From Winogradskyella marina (lineage in GTDB: Bacteria > Bacteroidota > Bacteroidia > Flavobacteriales > Flavobacteriaceae), in assembly GCF_015645385.1 (NCBI RefSeq), contig NZ_JADOET010000015.1, positions 1 through 64,000 of the forward strand: 64,000 nt of DNA, written 5' to 3'. Shown piece by piece: positions 44,731-52,308 of this stretch. The first letter of the stretch is position 1, and every line of letters begins with the position of its first letter. A program made the translations under genes and the position numbers. The notes beneath the pieces are model-generated. The model worked only from the letters and a program-made list of their open reading frames with translations, was not told the origin of the DNA and searched no databases.

Positions 44731-44762
44731 GCAAAGTCGCAAAGTCGCAGAGTCGCAAAGTT
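44731..44762. repeat. 8-bp tandem repeat
   Basis: Four units of GCAAAGTC with small variations (third unit GCAGAGTC). The 44718-44982 gap holds no gene; it consists of this array, an AT-rich stretch, a minus-strand block CTCTTTCTCTGTGCATC (44856-44872) with GTGAACTCAGTGAATCTC, and the hairpin listed next. Confidence 0.75.
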
Positions 44763-44953
44763 TCGAGGAATTAATTAATACACTAATTTCCTGTAGAGTA
44801 GGTTTTGCGCTGTTGTGAGAGAAAAAAAAGAAAAACAAAATATGAAATTTCCACCTCTTTCTCTGTGCATCTTCGTGTGAACTCAGTGAATCTCAGTGGA
44901 ACAGTTCTCAAGAGAGAAGTTAAAATAAGAAAAATAGAGTTAAAATTAATAAG

Positions 44954-44973
44954 ATTCCTGCCTTCGCAGGAAT
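44954..44973. repeat. 20-bp extragenic palindrome
   Basis: ATTCCTGCCTTCGCAGGAAT, nearly perfectly palindromic (CCTGC-CTTC-GCAGG core), 10 bp before the FAH gene. The motif is a known dispersed flavobacterial extragenic repeat, from memory. Confidence 0.65.
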
Positions 44974-44982
44974 GACAGAAAT

Positions 44983-45594
44983 ATGAAACTAATCTGCATA
45001 GGTCGCAATTACACCGACCACATAAAAGAACTCGAAAACGAAAAACCAACAGATCCTGTCGTGTTTTTAAAACCAGATACGTCAATTTTGTTGAAGAAAC
45101 AGCCGTTTTTTATTCCAGATTTTTCTGATGATGTCCATTACGAAGTTGAGGTTTTGGTAAAAATCAATAAAGTTGGAAAATATATAGACAGAAAGTTTGC
45201 ACATAAATATTATGATGAAATAGGACTCGGTATCGATTTTACAGCACGAGACCTTCAGGCGCAATTAAAAGCAAAAGGCTTACCTTGGGAAAAAGCCAAA
45301 GCCTTTGATGGTGCTGCTGTCGTTGGGAAGTGGTTGCCAAAAACAAGATTTCAAAGTATAGACAATATTAACTTCAGTTTAAAGAAAAATGATGCGATTG
45401 TTCAAAACGGAAATACAGAGTTAATGCTCTGGAAAATCGATGAGATCATAGAATATGTGTCTAAATATTTTACTTTAAAAATTGGAGATATTATATTTAC
45501 AGGCACTCCAGCAGGAGTAGGGAAAGTTTTTGCTGAAGATCAATTAAAAGGTTATCTTGAAAACGAAGAAATGTTTTCAATAAAAATTAAGTAA
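44983..45594 (+). CDS. Fumarylacetoacetate hydrolase family protein
   Basis: 203 residues with the FAH fold: ICIGRNYTDHIKEL at the N-terminus, YEVEVLVKINK (metal-site Glu pair), GLGIDFTARDLQ, GLPWEKAKAFDGAA, and FTGTPAGVGKV at the C-terminus. Members include acylpyruvases and oxaloacetate decarboxylases; the precise substrate is not resolved. The start ATG follows a repeat-rich gap; the HPt gene begins right after its stop. Confidence 0.93.
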   Translation: MKLICIGRNYTDHIKELENEKPTDPVVFLKPDTSILLKKQPFFIPDFSDDVHYEVEVLVKINKVGKYIDRKFAHKYYDEIGLGIDFTARDLQAQLKAKGLPWEKAKAFDGAAVVGKWLPKTRFQSIDNINFSLKKNDAIVQNGNTELMLWKIDEIIEYVSKYFTLKIGDIIFTGTPAGVGKVFAEDQLKGYLENEEMFSIKIK

Positions 45595-45936
45595 ATGTCA
45601 CAACATTATAAATTACACCGTGTACGAGAAATGGCTGATAACGACGAAGATTTCGTTGCAGCATTAGCAGCCGCCTTTTTAGAAGAAGTGCCAGAGGATG
45701 CTGAGCGTCTTAGAACAGCAGTACCAGCTAAAAACTATAAAGAAGTTTACCAAGCCGCACATAAAATGAAACCCACTGTGGATTTATTTGAACTCGGTGT
45801 ACTAGATACATTAATTGAAGTACAAGATTGGGGAAAGTTTGAACAAACAGACAAAAACGTAGACGAACAATTGACAACAGTGTTAACTGCAGTTGATAAC
45901 GCTGTAGCTGAAATTAAAGCCGATTTCGGACTTTAA
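45595..45936 (+). CDS. HPt (histidine phosphotransfer) domain protein
   Basis: 113 residues, all-helical; phospho-acceptor His in YQAAHKMKPTVDLF followed by the conserved hydrophobic turn. It would relay phosphate in a multi-step His-Asp system, but no kinase or response regulator is nearby. The ATG directly abuts the FAH stop (TAAATG) and cinA starts 11 bp after, so it lies in the middle of an operon. Confidence 0.85.
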   Translation: MSQHYKLHRVREMADNDEDFVAALAAAFLEEVPEDAERLRTAVPAKNYKEVYQAAHKMKPTVDLFELGVLDTLIEVQDWGKFEQTDKNVDEQLTTVLTAVDNAVAEIKADFGL

Positions 45937-45947
45937 ACAATTTAGAA

Positions 45948-47195
45948 ATGCAAGCTGAAATTATAACTATCGGAGATGAGATTCTCATTGGGCAGATTGT
46001 AGATACAAATTCTGCTTTTCTTGGTAAGGAACTTAATAAGTATGGCATTTCAATCTATCAGATTACCTCTGTACAAGATGAAAAATCGCATATTCTTAAA
46101 GCTTTAAAAGAAGCCGAAGAAAATGCAGATATCATTATTATTACTGGAGGATTAGGGCCAACTAAAGACGATATTACCAAACATACTATTTGCGAATATT
46201 TCAATGATACTTTAGTAGAAGATAAATCTGTTTTGGCGAATGTAGAGCAGATATTTTCAAAATATAGTTCATCACCACTATTAGAAGTAAATAAACAACA
46301 AGCCTTAGTACCATCTAAAGCCCAAGTGCTAATGAACCATAACGGAACAGCACCAGGCATGTGGATGGAAAAAAATGGAAAAGTGTTTGTGTCGCTTCCA
46401 GGCGTTCCTTATGAGATGAAAGCTTTAATAACCGAGCAAGTACTTCCTAAGTTAAGGGAACAATTCAAATTTCCATATATAATGCACAAAACAATCTTAA
46501 CCTATGGTTTAGGAGAAAGTGCATTAGCAGAACGTATAGAAAAGTGGGAAGATCACTTACCTGTTTTTATAAAGTTGGCTTATTTGCCAAGTTTGGGGCG
46601 CGTACGATTGCGATTATCGGGTAAAGCAGCAGAAAAATTTATCTTAGCGACAGAAATCCAAAATCAAATAAATTTATTGTTACCACAGATTGAAGATATT
46701 TTTGTGGGCTACGAGGAGGACGAATCAATTGAAGCTGTCATTGGTAGACAGCTAACAGAAGCAGGACAAACTATAGCCATTGCGGAAAGTTGCACAGGCG
46801 GAAGAATCGCAGAAGCTTTAACGGCAAATGCTGGAGCTTCAGCTTTCTTTAAAGGTAGCGTTGTAACTTATGCAACAGCAACTAAAGTGAAAATTTTAAA
46901 TGTTTCTGAAGCGGATATCAATACGCATTCTGTCGTTAGTAAGCAGGTCGCAGAAGCGATGGCAAAAAATGTAAGAACACTTTTCGATACAGATTATGCC
47001 ATAAGTACAACAGGTAATGCAGGACCAGCAAAAGGTGATTCAGATGCAGAAGTGGGAACCGTTTGGATTGCCATAGCCACAAAAGACCGTGTGTATTCTG
47101 AAGTTTTTAACTTTGGGAATCATCGCGAAAAAGTCATTGGTAGGGCTACAAATAAGGCTTTTGAAATGTTAAAGAAATATTTTTTGAAAAAGTAG
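45948..47195 (+). CDS. cinA: CinA family protein (nicotinamide-nucleotide amidase / ADP-ribose pyrophosphatase)
   Basis: 415 residues, two domains. N-terminal molybdopterin-binding-like COG1058 domain (IITIGDEILIGQIVDTNSAF, then IIITGGLGPTKDD) and C-terminal CinA/NMN-deamidase domain (IAIAESCTGGRIAEAL, then YATATKVKILN, then STTGNAGPAKGD). The C-terminal part converts NMN to nicotinate mononucleotide for NAD recycling. Full-length. Follows the HPt gene. Confidence 0.95.
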   Translation: MQAEIITIGDEILIGQIVDTNSAFLGKELNKYGISIYQITSVQDEKSHILKALKEAEENADIIIITGGLGPTKDDITKHTICEYFNDTLVEDKSVLANVEQIFSKYSSSPLLEVNKQQALVPSKAQVLMNHNGTAPGMWMEKNGKVFVSLPGVPYEMKALITEQVLPKLREQFKFPYIMHKTILTYGLGESALAERIEKWEDHLPVFIKLAYLPSLGRVRLRLSGKAAEKFILATEIQNQINLLLPQIEDIFVGYEEDESIEAVIGRQLTEAGQTIAIAESCTGGRIAEALTANAGASAFFKGSVVTYATATKVKILNVSEADINTHSVVSKQVAEAMAKNVRTLFDTDYAISTTGNAGPAKGDSDAEVGTVWIAIATKDRVYSEVFNFGNHREKVIGRATNKAFEMLKKYFLKK

Positions 47196-47204
47196 ACTTT
47201 TATA

Positions 47205-47235
47205 TTTGCTGAAATGTAAAGTTTTATTAAATTTG
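47205..47235 (+). promoter_or_regulatory. Consensus promoter of the rpmB operon
   Basis: TTTG (47205-47208), 19-bp spacer, TAAATTTG (47228-47235). Its upstream half overlaps the perfect -7 lookalike TATATTTG (47201-47208). The predicted start is near 47241. Confidence 0.82.
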
Positions 47236-47247
47236 CACCCTGTTTAA

Positions 47248-47304
47248 AATATCCATGTTCGGATATTCAATTTTTATTGTGATGTAATTAAGGGAATTCC
47301 TTAA
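47248..47304 (+). promoter_or_regulatory. Structured 5' leader of the rpmB operon
   Basis: In the 120-nt leader, perfect stem AATATCC-ATGTTC-GGATATT (47248-47267) is followed by CAATTTTTATT, and a second stem TTAAGG-GAATT-CCTTAA (47288-47304) by an A run. This could be an autoregulatory ribosomal-protein leader or an attenuator. No Rfam family is recognised. Confidence 0.45.
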
Positions 47305-47360
47305 AAAAAGAACAAGAAAAATTAGCAGAGAATTAATTATAGACCTAAAGAAAGAAAACA

Positions 47361-47597
47361 ATGTCAAGAGTTTGTGAACTTACTGGGAAAAAAGCGATGG
47401 TTGGAAACAATGTTTCTCACGCTATGAATAAAACGAAACGCAAGTTTGATGCAAACTTGATTAAAAAGCGTTTTTACATTCCTTCAGAAGATAAGTGGGT
47501 AACATTAAAAGTTTCTGCATCTGCATTAAAGACTATCAATAAAATTGGTATCGATGCAATGTTAAAAGAAGCTAAAGCAAAAGGATTTTACAAATAA
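47361..47597 (+). CDS. rpmB: 50S ribosomal protein bL28
   Basis: 78 residues, MSRVCELTGKKAMVGNNVSH with the typical KRKFDANL and WVTLKVSASALKTINKIG segments. First gene of a ribosomal triplet with rpmG and the DUF4295 gene, preceded by a consensus promoter and structured leader. Confidence 0.97.
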   Translation: MSRVCELTGKKAMVGNNVSHAMNKTKRKFDANLIKKRFYIPSEDKWVTLKVSASALKTINKIGIDAMLKEAKAKGFYK

Positions 47598-47624
47598 TAG
47601 CGTTAACGCTTAAGTCAATTTACA

Positions 47625-47807
47625 ATGGCAAAAAGAGGAAATAGAATACAAGTTATCTTAGAGTGCACAGAGCACAAGACTTCTGGTAAACCAGGAACTT
47701 CAAGATATATTACAACGAAGAATAAGAAGAATACACCTGAGCGTATGGAGATTAAGAAATTTAATCCTATCCTTAAGCGTATGACAGTTCATAAAGAAAT
47801 TAAATAA
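47625..47807 (+). CDS. rpmG: 50S ribosomal protein bL33
   Basis: 60 residues, [18 protein letters not shown], then [20 protein letters not shown]. It keeps a single Cys (LECTEH), so the Zn-binding four-Cys set of some bL33 is absent (C-minus form). Second gene of the ribosomal triplet, 27 bp after bL28. Confidence 0.96.
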   Translation: MAKRGNRIQVILECTEHKTSGKPGTSRYITTKNKKNTPERMEIKKFNPILKRMTVHKEIK

Positions 47808-47816
47808 TTAGGAAAC

Positions 47817-47969
47817 ATGGCAAAGAAATCAGTAGCGTCTTTACAGACAGGATCAAAGCGTTTGACAAAAGCGATTAAAATGGTGAAATCACCAAAAACT
47901 GGAGCTTACATGTTCGTAGAATCAGTAATGGCACCAGAATTTGTCAATGACTTTTTTAATAAGAAATAA
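47817..47969 (+). CDS. DUF4295 small protein, Bacteroidota-specific ribosomal protein candidate
   Basis: 50 residues, ATG at 47817, TAA at 47967-47969, too short for most gene finders. Basic sequence KSVASLQTGSKRLTKAIKMV, then SPKTGAYMFVESVMAPEF, then FFNKK. DUF4295 regularly follows rpmG in Bacteroidota; I recall it being identified as the ribosomal protein bL38 in the Flavobacterium johnsoniae ribosome structure, which I could not verify here. Third gene of the operon, 9 bp after bL33, before the terminator. Confidence 0.9.
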   Translation: MAKKSVASLQTGSKRLTKAIKMVKSPKTGAYMFVESVMAPEFVNDFFNKK

Positions 47970-47995
47970 GCTGAAATTATTTTACAGCTATAACT

Positions 47996-48027
47996 AAACT
48001 GCTTTCATATGAAAGCAGTTTTTTTTT
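47996..48027 (+). terminator. Terminator of the rpmB-rpmG-DUF4295 operon
   Basis: AAACTGCTTTC / GAAAGCAGTTT with a T9 tail, a perfect stem 27 bp after the DUF4295 stop. Confidence 0.9.
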
Positions 48028-48132
48028 GGAATACTTTGATTTAAAAGTCACAGCGTAACTGAATTAAATCAGTTAGTAGAACAAAACTGGCGGTTATTGC
48101 AGGAACTTAATTATAGTAAACAAAAATTCAAT

Positions 48133-48192
48133 TATATTTGACAATACATGACAACTTAGCATTAAGTTGTTAAAGGCAAGATTGTTGTATTG
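48133..48192 (+). promoter_or_regulatory. ftsY promoter -7 element and leader hairpin
   Basis: TATATTTG (48133-48140) is an exact -7 box. Just inside the transcript, ACAACTTA-GCAT-TAAGTTGT (48151-48170) forms a perfect 8-bp stem, enclosed by CAATAC (48142-48147) pairing with GTATTG (48187-48192). The leader is about 150 nt. The 47970-48296 gap otherwise holds only the operon terminator and AT-rich DNA. Confidence 0.5.
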
Positions 48193-48296
48193 AGTTTGTA
48201 ATAGACTTATAATTTCTACAAAGGTTTTGAAAACTTGAAGAATATAAATAAGTATAAACGACTTAATGCCTAAACGATAAACAACCAAAGATCAAA

Positions 48297-49271
48297 ATGA
48301 GTTTTTTTAAAAAAATATTCTCTTCTGAAAAGAAAGAAACCTTAGACAAGGGATTAGAAAAATCCAAAACGTCTTTTTTTACAAAACTAAATAAAGCCGT
48401 TGCCGGAAAATCTAAAGTAGATGATGACGTTCTAGATAATCTTGAAGAAATATTGGTCACTAGCGATGTTGGTGTCAATACCACTTTAAAAGTTATAGAA
48501 CGCATTGAAGAACGCGTTGCTAAAGATAAATATTTAGGAACATCTGAACTTAATCAAATATTAAGAGAAGAAATTGCCGCCTTATTGTCAGAAACTAAAT
48601 CTGGCGAAGAAACCGAATACACCATTCCAGAATTACCAAAACAAGCTGATGGGTCTAAAACACCTTATGTACTTATGGTAGTTGGTGTTAATGGTGTCGG
48701 TAAAACAACAACAATTGGTAAACTGGCTTACCAGTTTAAAAAGAAAGGTTTAAACGTGGTTCTTGGGGCTGCAGATACTTTTAGAGCTGCGGCTATAGAT
48801 CAATTACAAGTTTGGGCAGATCGTGTAGAAATTCCAATGATTAAACAAAAAATGGGATCAGATCCGGCGTCTGTGGCTTTTGATGCTGTAAAATCTGGAG
48901 TCAACCAAGATGCAGATGTCATTATTATAGATACAGCTGGTCGTTTGCATAATAAAGTCAACTTAATGAACGAGCTGACAAAAGTAAAACGTGTGATGCA
49001 AAAAGTTATTGGAGATGCACCTCACGATGTTTTATTGGTTTTAGATGGCTCAACAGGTCAGAATGCGTTTGAACAAGCCAAGCAATTTACTGCAGCTACC
49101 GAAGTGACCTCATTAGCCGTAACCAAATTAGATGGTACAGCAAAAGGTGGAGTTGTGATTGGTATTAGCGATCAATTCCAAATTCCTGTAAAATATATTG
49201 GTGTAGGTGAAGGTATTGAAGATCTTCAGGTATTCAATAAATATGAGTTTGTGGATTCTTTTTTTAAATAG
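48297..49271 (+). CDS. ftsY: Signal recognition particle receptor FtsY
   Basis: 324 residues, SRP receptor GTPase at the inner membrane that docks ribosome-SRP complexes. The short N-terminal region lacks the acidic A domain of E. coli FtsY. NG domain motifs: GVNGVGKTTTIGKLA, AADTFRAAAIDQL, DTAGRLHNK, TKLDGTAKGG and GVGEGIEDLQVF. Its length is the compact Bacteroidota form. Confidence 0.96.
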   Translation: MSFFKKIFSSEKKETLDKGLEKSKTSFFTKLNKAVAGKSKVDDDVLDNLEEILVTSDVGVNTTLKVIERIEERVAKDKYLGTSELNQILREEIAALLSETKSGEETEYTIPELPKQADGSKTPYVLMVVGVNGVGKTTTIGKLAYQFKKKGLNVVLGAADTFRAAAIDQLQVWADRVEIPMIKQKMGSDPASVAFDAVKSGVNQDADVIIIDTAGRLHNKVNLMNELTKVKRVMQKVIGDAPHDVLLVLDGSTGQNAFEQAKQFTAATEVTSLAVTKLDGTAKGGVVIGISDQFQIPVKYIGVGEGIEDLQVFNKYEFVDSFFK

Positions 49272-49366
49272 TCAGTTTTTACAAAAAAAATAGAAACTCT
49301 AATTTATATTTTTATACAGGTGATATTTCTTCTAGGAAGCTCACATACCAATTTTCCGTTATTAGC

Positions 49367-49398
49367 TTGACCACTTGATGAAATTGTAAATATCTTTG
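49367..49398 (+). promoter_or_regulatory. Promoter of the amidase gene
   Basis: TTG (49367-49369), 21-bp spacer, TATCTTTG (49391-49398), 50 bp before the ATG. Confidence 0.65.
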
Positions 49399-49448
49399 TA
49401 AAATTCATTGTCTTTGTTTTTTTGGTATTTTTATAAAAAACACTACCC

Positions 49449-51125
49449 ATGCGAAATAGCTTTTATTTTTTAATTTTCTGTTTAATTGTTTCATGTAAAT
49501 ATTCAAAATCTTCCAATTCGCAAACAGCGACAGAAGCTTCAAAAATAAAAACTGATACTTTAGAGTTTGAAAAATCATCTGAATTGAGCGCTATTTCCAC
49601 AGAAGATTTTAGAGATTTTAAAGTATTAGATTCAAAATATTTAAGTAAGGCAACAATTTGGAGTTCTATAAATCAGCAAATGGAAGACTTTACTGAAGAA
49701 GACTACAATCGATTAAAGCCTCTTATTCTAGAAAAATCCATCACCGAGCTTCAAGTAAGTAGAACTAGAAATCTATTTTCTTATGAAGAATTAACTAAAT
49801 TTTATTTATATCGAATCAGGAAATTTGATAGAGAAAATCCATTAGCCTTAAATTCTGTTATTGCCATTAATCCACATGTAATAGCACAATCACAGTTGAA
49901 AGATAAAGCATTTTTAGATACAAGATCTAAGCATCCCATATTTGGAATGCCAATTTTATTAAAAGACAATATTAATGCTTCTCATATGGCAACTACAGCA
50001 GGAGCTGTGGCTTTAAAGGATAATTTTACTGGGGATGCTTTCATCGTAAAACAATTAAAATCAAAGGACGCCTTAATTTTAGGTAAAGCTAATCTTAGCG
50101 AGTGGGCCTATTACTTCTGTGGAGATTGTCCAAGTGGGTATTCTGCAATAGGAGGACAGACTTTAAATCCCTATGGAAGGCGTATTATAGATACTGGTGG
50201 TTCTAGTTCTGGAAGTGGTGTCTCAGTGGCTGCTAATTTTTGTGCAGCTGCTATTGGAAGCGAAACCGCAGGTTCTATCTTATCTCCTGCCAGTCAAAAT
50301 TCAGTTGTAGGTTTAAAACCAACTGTAGGATTGGTAAGTCGTACTGGTATTGTTCCAATTTCATCTACTTTAGATACCGCAGGACCAATCACAAAATCTG
50401 TAAGAGATGCAGGCATCGTTCTCGATGCCATAAGTAGCTTTGATACATTAGATACTAAATCTGTTGGTTTAGATAAATGGCAAGGTTACTTTACCCAACC
50501 ACCTTTGTCCGCGCTAAAAGGCAAACGTTTTGGTGCACCTATACGCTTATTAAAAGATTCATTGTACAAGCAAGCTATAAAAGTTTTAAGAGAACAAGGT
50601 GCAGAAATTGTTGAGATTGAAGAAGAGAAATTAGGACTTCCTAATTTTATAAGATTACTTAATATTGACATGAAAAAGGATCTACCTGCGTATTTAAGTA
50701 ATTACGCTGACTCCGCTATTACATTGAGAACTGTAAACGATGTTATATTGTTTAATCTTAAAGACTCTGTGAACACTATGCCTTATGGTCAGAAATTGTT
50801 TGAGGGTATTACAAATGATAAAGGAGATGACGTATTCTTGGCACGTATAAAAGACACCTTACAAACAAATGGTAAAGCGTATTTCTCGGTGCCTATGCGT
50901 ACTTTTAATTTAGATGGCTTTTTGTCAATCAATAATTACCATGCAGCTTTTGCGGCTGTAGCTGAATATCCTGCATTAACCGTTCCTATGGGATATGATG
51001 AAAGCGGTGTGCCAAAAGGATTAACTTTTATTGCAGAGCCATTTCAAGAAAAACTATTAATAGATTGTGCAATTCTATATGAAGAAGCCACAAAGGAACG
51101 AGTGGCGCCTAAAGATTATAACTAA
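49449..51125 (+). CDS. Amidase-signature lipoprotein
   Basis: 558 residues. Lipoprotein signal peptide (Cys at about 16, VSCKYS). Amidase-signature Ser-Ser-Lys triad: Lys in ILLKDNINA, the Ser pair in GGSSSGSGVSVAANF, and the downstream SETAGSI. The family hydrolyses amides and includes GatA; this exported form has an unknown substrate and resembles secreted amidases of Bacteroidota. Convergent with the serine hydrolase: the stop codons overlap by 3 bp. Confidence 0.9.
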   Translation: MRNSFYFLIFCLIVSCKYSKSSNSQTATEASKIKTDTLEFEKSSELSAISTEDFRDFKVLDSKYLSKATIWSSINQQMEDFTEEDYNRLKPLILEKSITELQVSRTRNLFSYEELTKFYLYRIRKFDRENPLALNSVIAINPHVIAQSQLKDKAFLDTRSKHPIFGMPILLKDNINASHMATTAGAVALKDNFTGDAFIVKQLKSKDALILGKANLSEWAYYFCGDCPSGYSAIGGQTLNPYGRRIIDTGGSSSGSGVSVAANFCAAAIGSETAGSILSPASQNSVVGLKPTVGLVSRTGIVPISSTLDTAGPITKSVRDAGIVLDAISSFDTLDTKSVGLDKWQGYFTQPPLSALKGKRFGAPIRLLKDSLYKQAIKVLREQGAEIVEIEEEKLGLPNFIRLLNIDMKKDLPAYLSNYADSAITLRTVNDVILFNLKDSVNTMPYGQKLFEGITNDKGDDVFLARIKDTLQTNGKAYFSVPMRTFNLDGFLSINNYHAAFAAVAEYPALTVPMGYDESGVPKGLTFIAEPFQEKLLIDCAILYEEATKERVAPKDYN

Positions 51126-52198
51126 TTAATCAATGCATTAATCTTAATCCAAAGTTCATTATCAAAGTTAGACAGTGCAAAATTATGATCGTCAGCAGCT
51201 TGTCCCATTCTAATAATTACTAATTTTTTGCTAGGCACTACGTAAATTTTCTGATCGTTTTTACCTAAAGCTGCAAACATGTCATTTGGAGCATCAGGAA
51301 TAAGAGCTCCAGGAAATTCCAGTTGACTTTGAGGTAGGTGATAAGACGGTTTGCCATTTAACCACCACATATAACCATAAGCTAAATTAACATTCTGAGA
51401 TGTGTGTGTGGCAGCAGCTATATAGTTTTCACTAACAATTTGGTCATCTTCCCATTTACCATTCGCATACGTTAATAAACCAAATCTAGCCATGCTTCTT
51501 GTATCACTAAAATAAACACTTAAGCCAGCAAGATCTATCCAACTTCCAGACATTCCTATTTTATTTCTTAGATTGGTGTTAAAGTAATCATTCCAAGTAC
51601 TATTGCTAGCCTCAGCTACAATATCTTGTAATTTTACATAGACATTGTGGTATGCCCATCGACTACCTGCATCTGCTACATACTGTAAATTACCAGATGA
51701 AACATCGTCGCCTAAGGTATCATCTAAACCAGAGGTCATAGATAATAAGTTTTTAGAAGTAATTAGGTTCTCTTTTTCTAAAGGAGCACTTGTCCAACCT
51801 GTACCCAAGTAATCTGAAACTTTATTTTCAATATCTAATAAGTCATTGTCTTCTGCAATACCAGTAACTGCGGTTGTTAAAGTTTTTCCGGCACTTGCCC
51901 AATACCAAGAGGTTGAATTTGTATGACCATTAAAATAATGTTCTTCAACAATTTTGCCATCGTGAAGTATCATAAAGCTTTTCGTGTTTTTTTCTTCAAG
52001 AAAATCTAACAAAGGTTGAAGTTGGTCTTCATTCCAATTCAAATCTGAAATTGATTTAGTTTCCCATGTGTCAGAATTTATAGGTGGAAAATAAATAGTT
52101 TCTGGTTCTGGGTCATTAGGAGTTGTGTCATCTTCGGTAGAACAAGAAAAGCTAAACACAAGACCTAAAATTAAAAGGTAGAAATAGGTAGGCTTCAT
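51122..52198 (-). CDS. Class C beta-lactamase-like serine hydrolase (lipoprotein)
   Basis: 358 residues from the ATG at 52198, which opens a lipoprotein signal with Cys19 (SFSCSTED); an upstream in-frame codon adds 19 residues without a signal. Penicillin-binding fold: SxxK motif SAGK (Ser102, Lys105), YxN-type YHN (in SRWAYHNVY), and a weakly preserved third box near the C-terminus. The family includes esterases, DD-peptidases and beta-lactamases; no evidence favours resistance. Confidence 0.85.
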   Translation of the reverse strand: MKPTYFYLLILGLVFSFSCSTEDDTTPNDPEPETIYFPPINSDTWETKSISDLNWNEDQLQPLLDFLEEKNTKSFMILHDGKIVEEHYFNGHTNSTSWYWASAGKTLTTAVTGIAEDNDLLDIENKVSDYLGTGWTSAPLEKENLITSKNLLSMTSGLDDTLGDDVSSGNLQYVADAGSRWAYHNVYVKLQDIVAEASNSTWNDYFNTNLRNKIGMSGSWIDLAGLSVYFSDTRSMARFGLLTYANGKWEDDQIVSENYIAAATHTSQNVNLAYGYMWWLNGKPSYHLPQSQLEFPGALIPDAPNDMFAALGKNDQKIYVVPSKKLVIIRMGQAADDHNFALSNFDNELWIKINALIN

Positions 52199-52280
52199 GA
52201 TTTGGTTTTTTAATAAGACTATAAAAATAGTAAAAAGTTTAATCTCAGGACTCAAAAATCAATAATCACAAATCATTCCG

Positions 52281-52288
52281 TATCTTTG
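52281..52288 (+). promoter_or_regulatory. -7 element of rimO
   Basis: TATCTTTG, exact TAnnTTTG match, 20 bp before the ATG at 52309; no TTG is seen at the usual -33 distance. Confidence 0.5.
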
Positions 52289-52308
52289 CAAACTGATTTA
52301 CAAAAAGC

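Noticed and set aside
49304-49408. 34-codon minus-strand ORF between ftsY and the amidase gene
   Set aside because: No recognised similarity, overlaps the amidase promoter, no promoter of its own on the minus strand.
51122-52198. Beta-lactam resistance gene
   Set aside because: It has the class C fold but a generic lipoprotein form; similar proteins are mostly esterases or peptidases.
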